From Chloroflexota bacterium (GTDB taxonomy: Bacteria; Chloroflexota; Anaerolineae; UBA1429): DNA of 64,000 nucleotides. The stretch spans positions 1-64,000 of the forward strand of contig JAAYAW010000079.1 in assembly GCA_012719135.1 (NCBI GenBank), given 5' to 3'. Of the stretch, positions 63,735 to 64,000 are shown piece after piece. The notes below the pieces were generated by a model. It was not told where the DNA came from. It ran no database searches and saw only the letters and a list, made by a program, of their open reading frames with translations. The translations under genes and the position numbers were made by a program. The first letter of the stretch is position 1; each line of letters begins with the position of its first letter.

Positions 63735-64000
63735 CTAACCCAGGCGCCGGATTACGCCGATCACCTTTCCCTGGATGTCCAGGTTTGCTGGATGAACGTA
63801 GATGGGATCCATCAGGGGGTTTGCCGGCTGCAAGCGTACCGAGGTGCGCCCGGGCTCCCAATAGAAGCGCTTGAGTGTGGTGGCTTTTTCATCCTTGATC
63901 CACGCGGCGATCATGTCTCCGTTTTCGGCCGTCTGCTGGTGCCGCATCAGGACCACATCGCCGTCGTTGATCAGCGCGTCGATCATCGAATCGCCTCGCA
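63735..64000 (-). CDS. lexA: LexA repressor, C-terminal part (cut by right edge)
   Basis: The last 88 residues of an S24-family protein are present. RGDSM at the right edge carries the catalytic Ser (codon 63987-63989), and TTLKRFYWE holds the catalytic Lys. The stretch RLQPANPLMDPIYV then IQGKVIGVIRRLG is typical of LexA. LexA self-cleaves after RecA activation and controls the SOS genes. The DNA-binding N-terminus lies outside the window, so UmuD-like members are not strictly excluded, but the C-terminal sequence fits LexA best. Confidence 0.88.
   Translation of the reverse strand, partial: RGDSMIDALINDGDVVLMRHQQTAENGDMIAAWIKDEKATTLKRFYWEPGRTSVRLQPANPLMDPIYVHPANLDIQGKVIGVIRRLG

Overview
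The window looks like a chromosomal segment of a GC-rich, non-enteric bacterium, and I favour a Chloroflexota (Chloroflexi) member such as an Anaerolineae-like lineage. This is inferred from gene content and style, not from a marker search. The hints are a secreted subtilase ending in an LFLPVLRR-type tail, a four-subunit 2-oxoacid:ferredoxin oxidoreductase, a TAXI/hydantoinase pair and a phage-tail-like injection cluster beside housekeeping genes. Most genes lie on the minus strand in tightly packed operons with ATGA, GTGA or TGATG overlaps. GTG and TTG starts with strong Shine-Dalgarno sequences are common.

Layout. (a) 1-7083 (minus): most of an extracellular contractile injection system (eCIS). 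In transcription order it holds an AAA+ ATPase, a DUF4157 protein, a DUF4255 protein with a C-terminal carboxypeptidase-regulatory-like domain, the sheath, a tube protein, a gp26-like baseplate or assembly protein, a 52-residue DUF6760-like protein, a second tube protein, and a further gene that runs off the left edge. (b) 7343-9558: mobB (plus), then a WecA/TagO-like transferase and upp (minus). (c) 9630-12858: porGDAB, with a strong promoter and a roughly 165-nt leader. (d) 13374-14310: apt and a DksA/TraR-type zinc-finger protein, followed by a perfect hairpin. (e) 14648-19623 (plus): a GT-A glycosyltransferase and a large secreted subtilase.

(f) 19961-23188: trans-translation genes. A tmRNA with its own promoter (predicted tag ANTSTTPAFALAA) lies about 1.1 kb from smpB, with mtnP between them. 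smpB follows ctpA in an apparent operon. (g) 23361-30644: an MFS exporter, gatB, gyrB, a multi-span membrane protein and murA. (h) 30691-37451: a canonical F-type ATP synthase operon atpIBEFHAGDC. Its delta subunit is reduced to the C-terminal domain. (i) 37604-40052: zwf and a membrane-anchored protein resembling half of a ferrochelatase. (j) 40109-46638: a second, N-type ATPase operon (beta-epsilon-R-a-c-b-alpha-gamma). It has a two-carboxylate c subunit, a b-delta fusion and no AtpQ.

(k) 46736-51747: surface polysaccharide genes, namely an O-antigen ligase/polymerase-like protein, a TPR protein, a GT4 glycosyltransferase and a methyltransferase. (l) 52021-54160: a secreted modular protein and a lipoprotein. 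(m) 54165-57948: a partner-switching module of STAS antagonist, RsbW-like kinase and a membrane-anchored multi-GAF PP2C phosphatase. (n) 58065-64000: a hydantoinase/oxoprolinase-family protein, a TAXI solute receptor, a YigZ-family protein, TrmI, a lipid kinase and the C-terminal part of lexA, cut by the right edge.

The most unusual features are the two complete but different rotary ATPases side by side, both without the delta N-terminal domain, with the half-chelatase protein between them; the eCIS with its hidden small gene; and the tmRNA/SmpB neighbourhood. No tRNA, rRNA, CRISPR array or insertion sequence was seen.
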